Positions 12,122-20,645 of a stretch of 35,910 nt of DNA are shown one piece after another. Every line of letters begins with the position of its first letter. Positions within the stretch are counted from its first letter, which is position 1. Source of the stretch: a virus; the IMG/VR virus record IMGVR_UViG_3300035670_000713, positions 1 through 35,910 of that record; one strand, given 5' to 3'. Made by a program: the position numbers and the translations under genes. The notes below the pieces were generated by a model. The model ran no database searches. It saw only the letters and a list, made by a program, of their open reading frames with translations, and was not told the DNA's origin.

Positions 12122-12365
12122 TGGTGTCGCCTCCCTCGGTCAGGTTCGGGTACATGACCGCGATCATCGCATCGGTGAAGCCGAGGCTCTTGGCGTGTGC
12201 GATGGCGGCGACGCGTGCTGCCTTTGACGCCGCATCTAGTTCTGCTTGCGCTAGCGCGGCGGCTACAGCTGCGGCTTGATCCGCTCCTGCTTGTGCGGCT
12301 TCTTCAGTAGTGGGTTCGCGGGTGATTACTTCGCCTGTGTCGGCCCAGATTTCCATGATTTTCAT
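12114..12365 (-). CDS. Small tail-fibre partner protein (hypothetical)
   Basis: An 83-residue protein: a short beta start (MKIMEIWADTGEVITREPT), a long Ala/Gln/Glu helix (residues 20-55) likely to form a coiled coil, and SLGFTDAMIAVMYPNL. Small proteins of this build often follow the tail-fibre gene and may act as chaperone or fibre tip component. It lies 3 bases after the fibre gene and overlaps the holin gene by 8. A second in-frame ATG (MEIW) could be the true start. Confidence 0.6.
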   Translation of the reverse strand: MKIMEIWADTGEVITREPTTEEAAQAGADQAAAVAAALAQAELDAASKAARVAAIAHAKSLGFTDAMIAVMYPNLTEGGDTSE

Positions 12366-12368
12366 TTG

Positions 12369-13121
12369 TCAGTCCTCGTATCCGTAGACGCGCACAGTGC
12401 CCGTGAATGTTCCTGCTGCTAGTAGGGTGAAACCGTCATACGAAGTCGTGTCATCTAAGACACCAAAAACGTTAGCGACACGATCACCTCCACTGCCCAC
12501 AGAGACAGTTTGACCAACAAACCTCGTTTTTTCGCCGTTATGTGGACTGAAAATGTCAATGGTGGTAGCGCCGCTGCCATCAAAGGCTGCACCGAAGTAT
12601 CCAGAGCTCTGAGATCCGGCAATGTCTTTTTGCAGGGCTATACTTGCTCCAGCAACGATGATGCCGCGATAGTATCCGCTGCTAGTATCAGTTCCACTAG
12701 CGCGCAAACGAATAACGTCAAAAGCACCTGTTGATCCGCTAAGACTTCCTACCGCATCAACTGTAATTTTGTAGTGATCGTAAGTGCTGGTAAAACAGTT
12801 ATTCACACTAACACCTGAAACCGCACTAAATGACTGCGACGTGATCAACACCAGCCCTCCGCCGTCCGGCGTTGCCCACTTCACGCCAGCGGCCTCGGCG
12901 GAGTCGGCAGTTAGCACCTGCCCGTTCGTTCCTACACCGAGACGATCGATCGTGTCCGCGGCGGATGCGACAAGCAGGTCACCCTTCGCGTCCGCTAGCG
13001 TCTCGGCTATGTAGTCGTCGAGCTCAGTGTCCACGGCTTCGGCGAGTGCCTGCATATCCCCAGGCACATCCACGGGATCACTGTTTGAGGGGTAGGGGAG
13101 CCCCTTGGTGGTGTTCGGCAT
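12369..13121 (-). CDS. Tail fibre / receptor-binding protein, mosaic
   Basis: A 250-residue protein. Residues 1-40 (TTKGLPYPSNSDPVDVPGDM, QALAEAVDTELDD) form the attachment region common to tail fibres. Residues 42-87 carry AKGDLLVASAADTIDRLGVG and GQVLTADSAEAAGVKWAT, a well-known fibre repeat module. The rest is a beta-rich domain (SAVSGVSVNNCFTSTYDHYK and so on), probably the receptor-binding tip. The DNA for the tip is markedly poorer in G+C than its surroundings (27 of 60 G+C at 12421-12480 against 37 of 60 at 12901-12960), which suggests it was acquired by a domain swap. Confidence 0.75.
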   Translation of the reverse strand: MPNTTKGLPYPSNSDPVDVPGDMQALAEAVDTELDDYIAETLADAKGDLLVASAADTIDRLGVGTNGQVLTADSAEAAGVKWATPDGGGLVLITSQSFSAVSGVSVNNCFTSTYDHYKITVDAVGSLSGSTGAFDVIRLRASGTDTSSGYYRGIIVAGASIALQKDIAGSQSSGYFGAAFDGSGATTIDIFSPHNGEKTRFVGQTVSVGSGGDRVANVFGVLDDTTSYDGFTLLAAGTFTGTVRVYGYED

Positions 13122-13151
13122 GGCGTAATACTCCCTTCTGGGTCACAGGCT

Positions 13152-13817
13152 TCACGGCCCGATGTAGATCAAACTGAGCGTCGGAGTCTTGTCCGTTTCA
13201 CGGTTGAGGTCGATCGCGTTGCCGGCGTTGTGCCGGACCACGAGCTCGATGTATTCGCCCTTCGCGAGGGTGAACGCTGGCGTCGCGACGGTCATGTCGG
13301 TCGGGGAGCCTGACGCGGCGGACAGGACCTTCACGTAGCCGAGGATGTCGGTGCCGTTCTTGCGCACCCACGCCTGCCGGAACCCGTCCGTGTCGCCGGC
13401 GAACTGCACGTACGCGGTCGCCTGGTAGCGGCCCGTGATCGGCGCGGACACATAGGTCGGGGAGCCGGACGCCCAGCAGCCCCACGCGTCCGAGTTGACG
13501 CCCTCCCACGTGACAGCGGTCTCGGTCGTGTTCGCGATCGACAGGGCCGAGGTGCGGTGCACTCGTGGTGCCAGCGTCAGGTCCTCCGCGGCCATGTGAT
13601 CGACCGCGAACAAGTCACGGCCGTCGGTGAGCAGGAACGCGACCTTGCCGGGGCATGGAGTCATCGACGCGGCGTACTGGACACCGGACACGGACCCGCC
13701 GCCGACGTTGACCGTCAGCGTCCGATCTGTTTCCACCGACTCGACAGTGCCGAACCGTACCCGCACCTGATGCGGCTCGGTGCGCAGCGTGTCAGCGACA
13801 CGGAATAAGTCCGCCAT
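13152..13817 (-). CDS. Minor tail protein with baseplate OB-like and jelly-roll domains
   Basis: A 221-residue protein. Residues 1-85 (QVRVRFGTVESVETDRTLTV, NVGGGSVSGVQYAASMTPCP, GKVAFLLTDGRDLFAVDHMA) read as a small OB-fold domain of the spike/baseplate type. Residues 90-221 are beta-strand rich (TAVTWEGVNSDAWGCWASGS, ITGRYQATAYVQFAG, AFTLAKGEYIELVVRHN), resembling a C1q-like jelly roll found at fibre tips. The ATG at 13815-13817 is well placed after AGGAGG; a GTG three bases earlier is the alternative. It overlaps the upstream gene's stop. Confidence 0.7.
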   Translation of the reverse strand: MADLFRVADTLRTEPHQVRVRFGTVESVETDRTLTVNVGGGSVSGVQYAASMTPCPGKVAFLLTDGRDLFAVDHMAAEDLTLAPRVHRTSALSIANTTETAVTWEGVNSDAWGCWASGSPTYVSAPITGRYQATAYVQFAGDTDGFRQAWVRKNGTDILGYVKVLSAASGSPTDMTVATPAFTLAKGEYIELVVRHNAGNAIDLNRETDKTPTLSLIYIGP

Positions 13818-15199
13818 CACGCCACCTCCTCAGCGAACCCAGTGCCGCCCAGGGAGCGGACGGTACGGGCGACCGCGGACATCGTCGCGGTCGGGGCGAG
13901 CGGGATCGTCAACCGGTCGAGGACCATGAGCCGGTCGACCTTCGTGTCGGCGTTTACGACCTGCACCACGTCCCCCACGTCGAGGGACGGGTCGACGATC
14001 TGGGTCCAGTCGACGGCTTCCTCCGCTCCGAGAGCCTTCGCGAGGATCGACTCGGCGGCGGCCTGTGCCATGTCGTCGGACGTGAGCAGGGGGCTCGAGT
14101 AGAACCTGGGCACCTCGCCGAACGGTCCGTACCGATACGTCGGGGAGTCAGGGTCCTCGTCCCACGCCTCGCCGCGGAACGTCGCCGACGCGCCGGACCC
14201 TTCACCGTTGGCGATGACGCCGTTGTATGTCTTGTCGACGCTGAGCTGCCTGGACAAGGTCAGCACCATCGCTTCTTCGTTCTCCAGGTACACGGCGTCC
14301 GGGGTGGCGTTCTCGTAGTTCCGCACAGGGATCAGTCGGGCGACGCCTTCTCCGTCGAAGAACAGCTCCATGCCGGCGGCGGTCGCCAGGTCGGTCGCGT
14401 CCTTCCACGGGTTGTTGTCTGTCTCCAGGCCGAACACGGCCCGGTTGATGGTCTTGTCGGTGGCGGTGAAGTCCACGGTGACGTCCTGCCAGCGGTCCTC
14501 GAGGACGTCCTGGATCGCGTCGCCGGCGTTGCCTGCCGCGGCCGTGTACGGCTCCGTCCATCGTGCGCGGGAGAACCGTAGCGAACGGTCCGAGCCCTGC
14601 ACGGCGACCTTCGCACCGGCACCGTCGACGGTGACGTCGACCTTCGTGATGACGAACACGCCGAGCGGCACGAGCTCCTCGACCTGCTCGATCGTGAACC
14701 CGCCACCCATCGCCGCGTACGAGTCGTACTCCGCAGCGAGGTCCGTGTACGTGCCGACTGCGGCGAGGTCGGAGTAGTCGTCCTCGACGCGCCGGCTCAA
14801 TTCGACACCGCGCCACAGGCGCAGCTCGTTACCGAACGGGGCCAGCACCGACAGTGCCGTGTCCGGGACGATGCCGGAGTCCACCAGCACGGACCCGTCA
14901 TTCAGGGGGGCGGCCAGCGTGCCGTACGTGCCGACGGCTGCGAGGTCCGTGTAGGTGGCGTACGCGATGTTCAGTTCCGCGTACGTGCCGGCCTGCCGGT
15001 CCAGCACCAGCACCGGGTCAGGAGCGGCGACAGTCAGCGAGCAAGTGCGCCGAACACCCCTGCGCGCGTCAACCTCCACCGAACCGTCCAGCGGCTCGAG
15101 CTCGAGCAGGCGCGTGTCACCACGCCACACCTCGGCACGCACGACCGACCGGTGGGACTGCCGGATCGCTTCCTTGAACGCTGTGGACACGGGGTACAC
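13817..15199 (-). CDS. Minor tail protein (DUF5047-type, baseplate hub)
   Basis: A 460-residue protein beginning VYPVSTAFKEAIRQSHRSVV and continuing with GSVEVDARRGVRRTCSLTVA, the start of DUF5047-type tail proteins. Later parts (DRSLRFSRARWTEPY, AAGMELFFDGEGVARLIPVR, DKTYNGVIANGEGSG, DWTQIVDPSLDVGDVVQVVN) resemble a gp27-like hub. Aromatic repeats YTDLAAVGTY and YSDLAAVGTYTDLAAEY interrupt it at 14908-14963 and 14709-14780. I chose the GTG at 15197-15199, two bases beyond the upstream stop, because the family starts with (M/V)YPVS. The protein probably sits at the tail tip. Confidence 0.75.
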   Translation of the reverse strand: MYPVSTAFKEAIRQSHRSVVRAEVWRGDTRLLELEPLDGSVEVDARRGVRRTCSLTVAAPDPVLVLDRQAGTYAELNIAYATYTDLAAVGTYGTLAAPLNDGSVLVDSGIVPDTALSVLAPFGNELRLWRGVELSRRVEDDYSDLAAVGTYTDLAAEYDSYAAMGGGFTIEQVEELVPLGVFVITKVDVTVDGAGAKVAVQGSDRSLRFSRARWTEPYTAAAGNAGDAIQDVLEDRWQDVTVDFTATDKTINRAVFGLETDNNPWKDATDLATAAGMELFFDGEGVARLIPVRNYENATPDAVYLENEEAMVLTLSRQLSVDKTYNGVIANGEGSGASATFRGEAWDEDPDSPTYRYGPFGEVPRFYSSPLLTSDDMAQAAAESILAKALGAEEAVDWTQIVDPSLDVGDVVQVVNADTKVDRLMVLDRLTIPLAPTATMSAVARTVRSLGGTGFAEEVA

Positions 15200-15200
15200 G

Positions 15201-16706
15201 TCAGGACCCCGACACCTCGACGTAGCCTGCCTGCGCGAGTCGGCGCAGCGCAGTCGCGCCTCCCGTCGTCTCGAAGGAGCGGGAGGTGATGCGCACGTAC
15301 TTGTCGCCACCGAACGGGTCCTGCACGAGGATGACGCCCTGGTGCCGAAGCAGCGCGTACACGCCGTCCCACTCGCTGTCCCCGGTGGTGGCGACCTTGT
15401 AGCTGCCGTCCCTGCCGTAGATGGACCCGGCGACGACGAGCGCGGTCGAGCGGCCCTTCGGACGGAACACACCAAGGTCCTCCTCGACCTGCTCGGTCAA
15501 CGAGTCCAGGACGCGCACGTTGCCGCGGTTCAGTGACGGGGCTGCGACGGCCTTCCACCACCACGTGCCGTCGTTGGTGACTGTCACGGACGCGCTCGAG
15601 GACCAGTCCGAGGCGACCTCGTTGGTGCCTTGGGTGCCGATCGCTCGGGCCCGGTAGTAGACGGTGCCGCCGCGGGGGGCTTCGTAGTCGTAGATCGCGG
15701 CGAGGTACGTCGAGTTCGGGGGCAGGTCGGACGCGTCACGCACCGCCACCCACGTGAGCTCGTCGGTGGACCGCTCTATGGCGAACACCTGCGAGTCGAA
15801 CACTCCAGGGGACGCGCCGACCGCGTCGAGCGCGACACGGTTGAACGTCGCGTCGAACGTCGCAGACACGCTCGGCGTGGTAGGTGGCGTGAGTGCGATC
15901 GTAAAAGACTCAAAGTCCCACGCGGACCAGAACGGGGAACCGTTCACGTCCTTCGCGACACGCACGTAGGCGCGGTGCGCCCCGTTGATGAGATACGCGC
16001 CGACCGTCACCGACGTGTCGCTGCCGTTGACCTCACCGGAGTTCCACGCCGGTGTCGTCTCGTCGGGGTTGAACCCGGAGGCCGTGTATTGGGCCTCGGT
16101 GAACACCTTCACCTGGTAGTAGGACTGGGCGTCGCCGTCCGTGTCGGAAAACTCCCACGCCACCTCAGGCACCGACGTGTCGGTCACGGACCCCGACGGG
16201 CTCGTCACCGACGCGGAAGGCTGCGACGCCAGGTCGACGTCGACGTACAGCTCGTACACGAACCCGCGAGCACCGTCTCCCTTGTAGTCGGTGACCTGCA
16301 CGCGCACCGAGTCGACGCGGTCCTGATCCCATGCCGCACCATCGGGTGCCGCCGCATAGTAGGGACCGACGTACTCGCCGAGCGTGTTGACGCCCCGCAT
16401 GTTGTAGGACGGGCCGTAGTAGGTCGTGGAGCCGACCTTCACGCCGAGCTGGAACGCCAGCCTCGACGTCGACTCTGGGGTGCGGGCCCTGGTGCGCAAG
16501 CGGACACGCCGCACCCGCTCGCTCGAAGCGACGGAGAACGTGCCGAAGTTCAGCGCGATCGACGCGGTCGGGTCGTTGGTCTTGCGGATGTACGTCGTGT
16601 CGCTGTTGTCAGCAGTCGCGGACGCTGCGTTCGGCGCGCCACCGTTGACGGTGTACGCCCCCGCACCGGAGGGCACACCATCAGGGCGCACAGTCGTGAC
16701 GGTCAT
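15201..16706 (-). CDS. Minor tail protein with fibronectin-III-like domains
   Basis: A 501-residue protein. It opens with a beta-sandwich region (residues 1-165) recalling carbohydrate-binding discoidin-like folds (ASIALNFGTFSVASSERVRR, YELYVDVDLASQPSASVTSP). Two fibronectin-III-like units follow (PEVAWEFSDTDGDAQSYYQV, then VALDAVGASPGVFDSQVFAI ... YYRARAIGTQG). The C-terminal 120 residues (NRGNVRVLDSLTEQVEEDLG, SIYGRDGSYKVATTGDSEWD) resemble a distal-tail structural domain. It lies between tape measure and baseplate hub and is likely the distal-tail or surface-binding component. Confidence 0.75.
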   Translation of the reverse strand: MTVTTVRPDGVPSGAGAYTVNGGAPNAASATADNSDTTYIRKTNDPTASIALNFGTFSVASSERVRRVRLRTRARTPESTSRLAFQLGVKVGSTTYYGPSYNMRGVNTLGEYVGPYYAAAPDGAAWDQDRVDSVRVQVTDYKGDGARGFVYELYVDVDLASQPSASVTSPSGSVTDTSVPEVAWEFSDTDGDAQSYYQVKVFTEAQYTASGFNPDETTPAWNSGEVNGSDTSVTVGAYLINGAHRAYVRVAKDVNGSPFWSAWDFESFTIALTPPTTPSVSATFDATFNRVALDAVGASPGVFDSQVFAIERSTDELTWVAVRDASDLPPNSTYLAAIYDYEAPRGGTVYYRARAIGTQGTNEVASDWSSSASVTVTNDGTWWWKAVAAPSLNRGNVRVLDSLTEQVEEDLGVFRPKGRSTALVVAGSIYGRDGSYKVATTGDSEWDGVYALLRHQGVILVQDPFGGDKYVRITSRSFETTGGATALRRLAQAGYVEVSGS

Positions 16707-19624
16707 AGTGCCTGCAACTCCCTCACCAGTCGATCGAACGCGGCGTCGACAGCCGACTGCACGTCCTCACCCTGCCCGCCGTTGACGACCACCTGAACCG
16801 CGCCAGGAGCGACGGTGACACCACCGCGGCCGAGTTGATTGTTCGGAACGATGGTGCCGGACACGCGCGGCACGAACAGCTCGGGCCCGATCTCGCCGAC
16901 GATGTACGGCTTGCCCGCAGTGACGGGGCCACCTGCTGCCTTGCCTGGAATCTTGGTCACGATCTCCGTGATGTTCTTGGTCACCGACACGTCGATCTGC
17001 ACGGCGCGCTTCGCGTCAGCGGCGAGACTGTCCATGACGCCCATGAGCTCTTTGCGGCCTGGGCCACCCTTGCCGAACTGCTCCTTGAAGCCAGCGAGGG
17101 TGTCCTGCGCCGTCTTGCGACCAGCCCCGAAGAAGTTCGTCGCGGCCAGCAGTCCGACCTCGTCTGCGGCGTCCTGCGTCGTCTGGACGAGTTCGTTGGT
17201 CTCCTTGATCGTCGTCGCACCGCCAGCGATCAGGTCGTTCGCGATCGCGGTACCAGCGGTCGCACCGGCGGCGAGTACCTGCTGGATCGCTTCCTTGGAC
17301 AGGCCCATCATCACGAGGGTCTTGATGCGGTCAGCGAACGTGGTCGCCTGCTCCGCTTGCGAAGTCAACGCCTCGAGGAACGTGATACCGGACGCCTTGG
17401 CTGCCTCGTACGCTTCACCGAACGAGAACGCCTGCGTGATGCTGGAGACGACGCTGTCCTTGAACGACGTGAACTCTTGCTTCGCGGTTTCGAGCTTCTG
17501 CTTCAGCAGGTCGATCTGCTGCGACACGGTCTTGTTCAGTGCGTCGGCGAACGAGTCGCGCGCGGCCTGCTCGACCTCGGGCTTGCCGGACGACACGCCA
17601 TTCACGAAGCCCTGGATGACGTTCTTGCCGAACCCGAAGAAGACCTTCGACGGGGACGAGATGCCCAGCGCGGCCTTGAACGGTCCCTCGATCCAATCGG
17701 GCACCAGGTCGAGGAAGAACTGTCCCATGTTGCGCAACAGGGAACCCGCGCCGTCGATGAGGCCTCGGATGATGTTCTTGCCTGTGTCGACCAGCCAGGT
17801 GCCGGCGTTACTGAACAGGCCTATGACCTTCTTCGGCAGCTGCGCGAAGAAGTCGATCGCGTCACCGATAGCCCTGCCGACGCCCTTCGCAAACTCGACG
17901 ACCTGCTTGCCGCCCTCGATCAGCGCACCGCCGAAGTCGACGACCGCGCCGATGATGTCAATGACGACACCGATCGCGTTGCCGATGCCAGTGATGAGGA
18001 CCTTCAGTGCGGTGCCCAATACGACGGACAGGATCGGGGCGAGGGTGTCGCCGACGAACTTCGCGACGGCGGAGAACGCCTTCTGTAGCGTCTCGATCTT
18101 GTCGCGGTTCTGGTCGAGCTTCTGCCTGATCGTGTCCACGGCTGCCTGGATGGCTGCCTTGATCGTGTTCCACACGGAGATGACCGCGTTGCGGAACGCC
18201 TCGGAGTTGTTCCACACGGCGATGACCGCAGCGACCAGCGCACCGATGACTGCGACGACCGCGAGGATGGGTCCGGCGATAGCGGCGGCGGCTGATCCGA
18301 TCGCGGCCAAGCCACCCGCTGCGGTGATGCCACCGATCACGGTCATCATCGAACCGAGCGCGGTGACGAGCAGACCGACGACCACGAGCACGGGTCCGAG
18401 GGCTGCGGCAGCGATGCCGGCGATCGTGATGAACTGCTTCACGCCAGGGGACAGGGTCTGGAACTTGTCGACGAGTCCCTGGATGAACCCGGCGACCTTC
18501 TGAATCATTGGGGCGAGGACTTGCCCGATGCTGATCGCGGCAGTCTCGAGGCTGCCCTTGAGCTGCTCGAGCGCGCCGGCAGTTCCCGACATGCGCGCAT
18601 CGGCGAGCTCCTGGGCGACGCCTTGCTTGTTGACCGCGCCGGCGAGGTTCTCGTAGCCGTCCGCGCCCTGCTGCAGCAGCACGTTCGCGGCGCGCATACC
18701 TTCCACACCGAACAGGTCCTTCATGACCTGGGTGCGTTCCTTGTCGGTCAGCCCACCGAGGTTCTTGTCGAGCTCCGCGATGATGTCCGTCATCGGACGC
18801 ATCTGGCCCTGGGCGTCGAAGAACCGCAGCCCGTATTCCTTCATCGTCGCGGCACCCTTCTTCGTGGTGCCAGCCAGACCAAGGAAGAACCGGTTCAGCG
18901 ATGTGCCTGCGGTCGTCGCGTCGATGCCCGCGTTGTTCATCGCCGCGAGTGCGGTGACCGTGTCGTTCAGTCCGATGCCGAACTGGTTCGCGGTGACGCC
19001 GACGTACTTCAAGCCGCCCGCGAGGTCCTCGACGCCTGCAGTCGATGCGACAGCCCCGGCCGCCAGTAGGTCCGCGATCTGCGCGGTCTGCGACGCCTCC
19101 AGGCCGAACGTGTTCATGCCCTGCGACACGATCTCCGCGGCACGCGCGAGGTCCATGCCCTCCGTCGCGGCCAGAGCCATCGTCGACGCCAGTGCACCGC
19201 CTTGGATGTCCGCAGCGGCCAGGCCACCCTTGGACAGTTCCAGCATCGCGTCGGCGGCCTCGCCAGCTGAGAACACGGTGTCCGCGCCCATCTGCAACGC
19301 CAGAGCCGACAACGACTCCATCTGCTTCGCGGACGCGCCGGAGTTGACCTGCAGCGAGTTCATCGACGTTTCGAACTTCGCCTGCGATGCGACAGCGGCC
19401 ACGCCGATGCCGACGAGCGGCAGCGTCACGCCAAGCGTGAGGTCCTTGCCGGTGCTCGTGATGTTCCGGCCGACGGCCTTCATCGTCTCGCCGGTTACCT
19501 TCGCGAAGCCGGAGAAGCCACCGCCGGCCTTCTCGACCGCTGCCTTGAAGTCGTCGAGGTCGCGGATCGCGGTCCGTACACCTCGAGGGTTGTACTTAGT
19601 TTCTATCGGGATAATTACAGCCAA
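16703..19624 (-). CDS. Tape measure protein
   Basis: A protein of about 973 residues of the TP901 tape-measure type: a helical N-terminus (GVRTAIRDLDDFKAAVEKAG), QAKFETSMNSLQVNSGASAK, the long region GADTVFSAGEAADAMLELSK, then hydrophobic segments in the middle (IAAAALGPVLVVVGLLVTAL, AIAGPILAVVAVIGALVAAV) and long helices to the end. It fixes tail length (roughly 140-150 nm if the usual 0.15 nm per residue holds) and helps DNA entry. I favour the TTG at 19622-19624 (reading MAVIIPIETKYNPRG), which has GGAGGGG upstream. A GTG at 19643-19645 would add seven residues and overlap the previous gene. Confidence 0.93.
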   Translation of the reverse strand: MAVIIPIETKYNPRGVRTAIRDLDDFKAAVEKAGGGFSGFAKVTGETMKAVGRNITSTGKDLTLGVTLPLVGIGVAAVASQAKFETSMNSLQVNSGASAKQMESLSALALQMGADTVFSAGEAADAMLELSKGGLAAADIQGGALASTMALAATEGMDLARAAEIVSQGMNTFGLEASQTAQIADLLAAGAVASTAGVEDLAGGLKYVGVTANQFGIGLNDTVTALAAMNNAGIDATTAGTSLNRFFLGLAGTTKKGAATMKEYGLRFFDAQGQMRPMTDIIAELDKNLGGLTDKERTQVMKDLFGVEGMRAANVLLQQGADGYENLAGAVNKQGVAQELADARMSGTAGALEQLKGSLETAAISIGQVLAPMIQKVAGFIQGLVDKFQTLSPGVKQFITIAGIAAAALGPVLVVVGLLVTALGSMMTVIGGITAAGGLAAIGSAAAAIAGPILAVVAVIGALVAAVIAVWNNSEAFRNAVISVWNTIKAAIQAAVDTIRQKLDQNRDKIETLQKAFSAVAKFVGDTLAPILSVVLGTALKVLITGIGNAIGVVIDIIGAVVDFGGALIEGGKQVVEFAKGVGRAIGDAIDFFAQLPKKVIGLFSNAGTWLVDTGKNIIRGLIDGAGSLLRNMGQFFLDLVPDWIEGPFKAALGISSPSKVFFGFGKNVIQGFVNGVSSGKPEVEQAARDSFADALNKTVSQQIDLLKQKLETAKQEFTSFKDSVVSSITQAFSFGEAYEAAKASGITFLEALTSQAEQATTFADRIKTLVMMGLSKEAIQQVLAAGATAGTAIANDLIAGGATTIKETNELVQTTQDAADEVGLLAATNFFGAGRKTAQDTLAGFKEQFGKGGPGRKELMGVMDSLAADAKRAVQIDVSVTKNITEIVTKIPGKAAGGPVTAGKPYIVGEIGPELFVPRVSGTIVPNNQLGRGGVTVAPGAVQVVVNGGQGEDVQSAVDAAFDRLVRELQAL

Positions 19625-19625
19625 C

Positions 19626-20153
19626 TCAGCGCACCACCCCTCCACTCAAGCCGGACGCGAGCCGCTGCGTGAACTCCTCCTCGGTCTTGCGCACCTCAGC
19701 GCGAACCTGCGCCAGCACGTCAGACTCGTGACGGTCCATCGCGTCCCACAGGAAGCGGCCAGGCCCGCCGAAGCGGTTCAGGCGACGCACGAGCTCCTCG
19801 CCCTGCGGGGTCCGTGCACTCGAGGCGAACTCCGCCATCGCGACCGCGCCGTTGTTCGAGATGAGTCGCACCACGGAGTCGTTGCCTGCGCGAGAGCTGC
19901 GGCCGCCGACCTTCACGGTGATGCCCTGCTTGCCGTTGCGGTACTTGCGGGCCAAGCCTGACGGCCTGCCGTACTTGTCCGTGATCGTGCCGAGAACGCT
20001 GGAGCGTGACTCTGCCTCGTTGCGAACCGGTTCCACCGCGCGCTTGACGCGAGAGTTCAACTTGCCGAGCAGTTCACGATCGAAGCCGTACAGCTGCTGC
20101 CGCAGATACCGGAACTCCTGAGGGTCGACGGACACGTCGACGGACGTCGCCAC
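19626..20153 (-). CDS. HK97 gp10-like tail-associated protein
   Basis: A 175-residue protein. EFRYLRQQLYGFDRELLGKL and NSRVKRAVEPVRNEAESRSS give the helical start of gp10-like phage proteins, followed by a basic Gly/Arg-rich loop and a helical C-terminus (HESDVLAQVRAEVRKTEEEF). Such proteins normally sit upstream of the tail tube gene and help join head and tail. Here it lies between the tail chaperones and the tape measure, which is unusual. It starts with GTG at 20151-20153 after a good AGGAGG. Confidence 0.62.
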   Translation of the reverse strand: MATSVDVSVDPQEFRYLRQQLYGFDRELLGKLNSRVKRAVEPVRNEAESRSSVLGTITDKYGRPSGLARKYRNGKQGITVKVGGRSSRAGNDSVVRLISNNGAVAMAEFASSARTPQGEELVRRLNRFGGPGRFLWDAMDRHESDVLAQVRAEVRKTEEEFTQRLASGLSGGVVR

Positions 20154-20163
20154 CTCGAGCCTC

Positions 20164-20612
20164 CTAACGCCCGGCCTGCTTGTTCAGCCGTTGCCTAAGC
20201 CTCGCCTGTCGGTCATGCTTCTCCTGCTCCTCCTTGCGTTCACGGAGTCGCAGCACCAACGCCTCGACGACGTCGAGAGGGGCGGCGAGGATGTCACCGA
20301 TCGGCTGACCACTGGCGAGCGCAATGTCCGCCACCGCCAACGCGGTCGGTGTTACTCGTCGTTTCCCTGGCCGTCCAGGACGGGGGAGAGGTCTTCGATC
20401 TTCTTCGTGAACTCGTCGAAGGAGTCAGTCGTCTTCTGGTCGCGCTTCATCGCCGACCAAGCGAGGAACGCGAGCCACTTGGCGCGCTGCCGGGTCATCA
20501 GCTCGGACGCGTCGATGTCGAACTTGTCCTCGAGGGCGAGGATGTCCGCGTACACGGTGGACACGCGCTCGCGCGTCCCGTCGGTCAGACCGACTTCGAA
20601 TGTGATCTTCAC
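20164..20612 (-). CDS. Tail assembly chaperone, -1 frameshift fusion (GT-type)
   Basis: The downstream minus-strand frame from about 20361 to the TAG at 20164-20166 has no good start of its own and encodes TPTALAVADIALASGQPIGD, LAAPLDVVEALVLRLRERKE and EQEKHDRQARLRQRLNKQ. A canonical slippery heptamer just before the end of the short product joins the two frames: 84 residues in frame 0, then 65 residues in the -1 frame, for a 149-residue protein. This is the known GT arrangement of long-tailed phages, where the fusion helps load the tape measure. The location just upstream of the tape measure fits. Confidence 0.8.
20352..20612 (-). CDS. Tail assembly chaperone, short form (G-type)
   Basis: An 86-residue protein: a beta start (MKITFEVGLTDGTRERV), then helical TVYADILALEDKFDIDASEL, LMTRQRAKWLAFLAWSAMKR, and an acidic tail (DEFTKKIEDLSPVLDGQGNDE). 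It is the normal-translation product of the chaperone gene; ribosomes that slip near its end make the longer fusion. The ratio of short to long form is usually critical for tail assembly. The ATG at 20610-20612 follows AAGGCGGTGCGCTGTG. Confidence 0.85.
   Translation of the reverse strand: MKITFEVGLTDGTRERVSTVYADILALEDKFDIDASELMTRQRAKWLAFLAWSAMKRDQKTTDSFDEFTKKIEDLSPVLDGQGNDE
20361..20367 (-). promoter_or_regulatory. -1 frameshift slippery site GGGAAAC
   Basis: On the minus strand the chaperone reads CAG GGA AAC GAC GAG TAA, so the heptamer is G GGA AAC in the zero frame, an exact X-XXY-YYZ signal. Slipping back one base continues into the open -1 frame and avoids the stop at 20352-20354. The site sits two codons before that stop, typical for phage GT genes. 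Confidence 0.85.
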
Positions 20613-20645
20613 AGCGCACCGCCTTTGGGAGAGGTGGGGGATGAA

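Noticed and set aside
15630-16796. Plus-strand frame opposite the fibronectin-type tail gene
   Set aside because: It is rich in Arg and Val without domain features, as expected for a shadow frame.
16839-18503. Long plus-strand open frames opposite the tape measure gene
   Set aside because: High G+C codon bias in the tape measure gene keeps the opposite strand open; the translations are low-complexity and match nothing.
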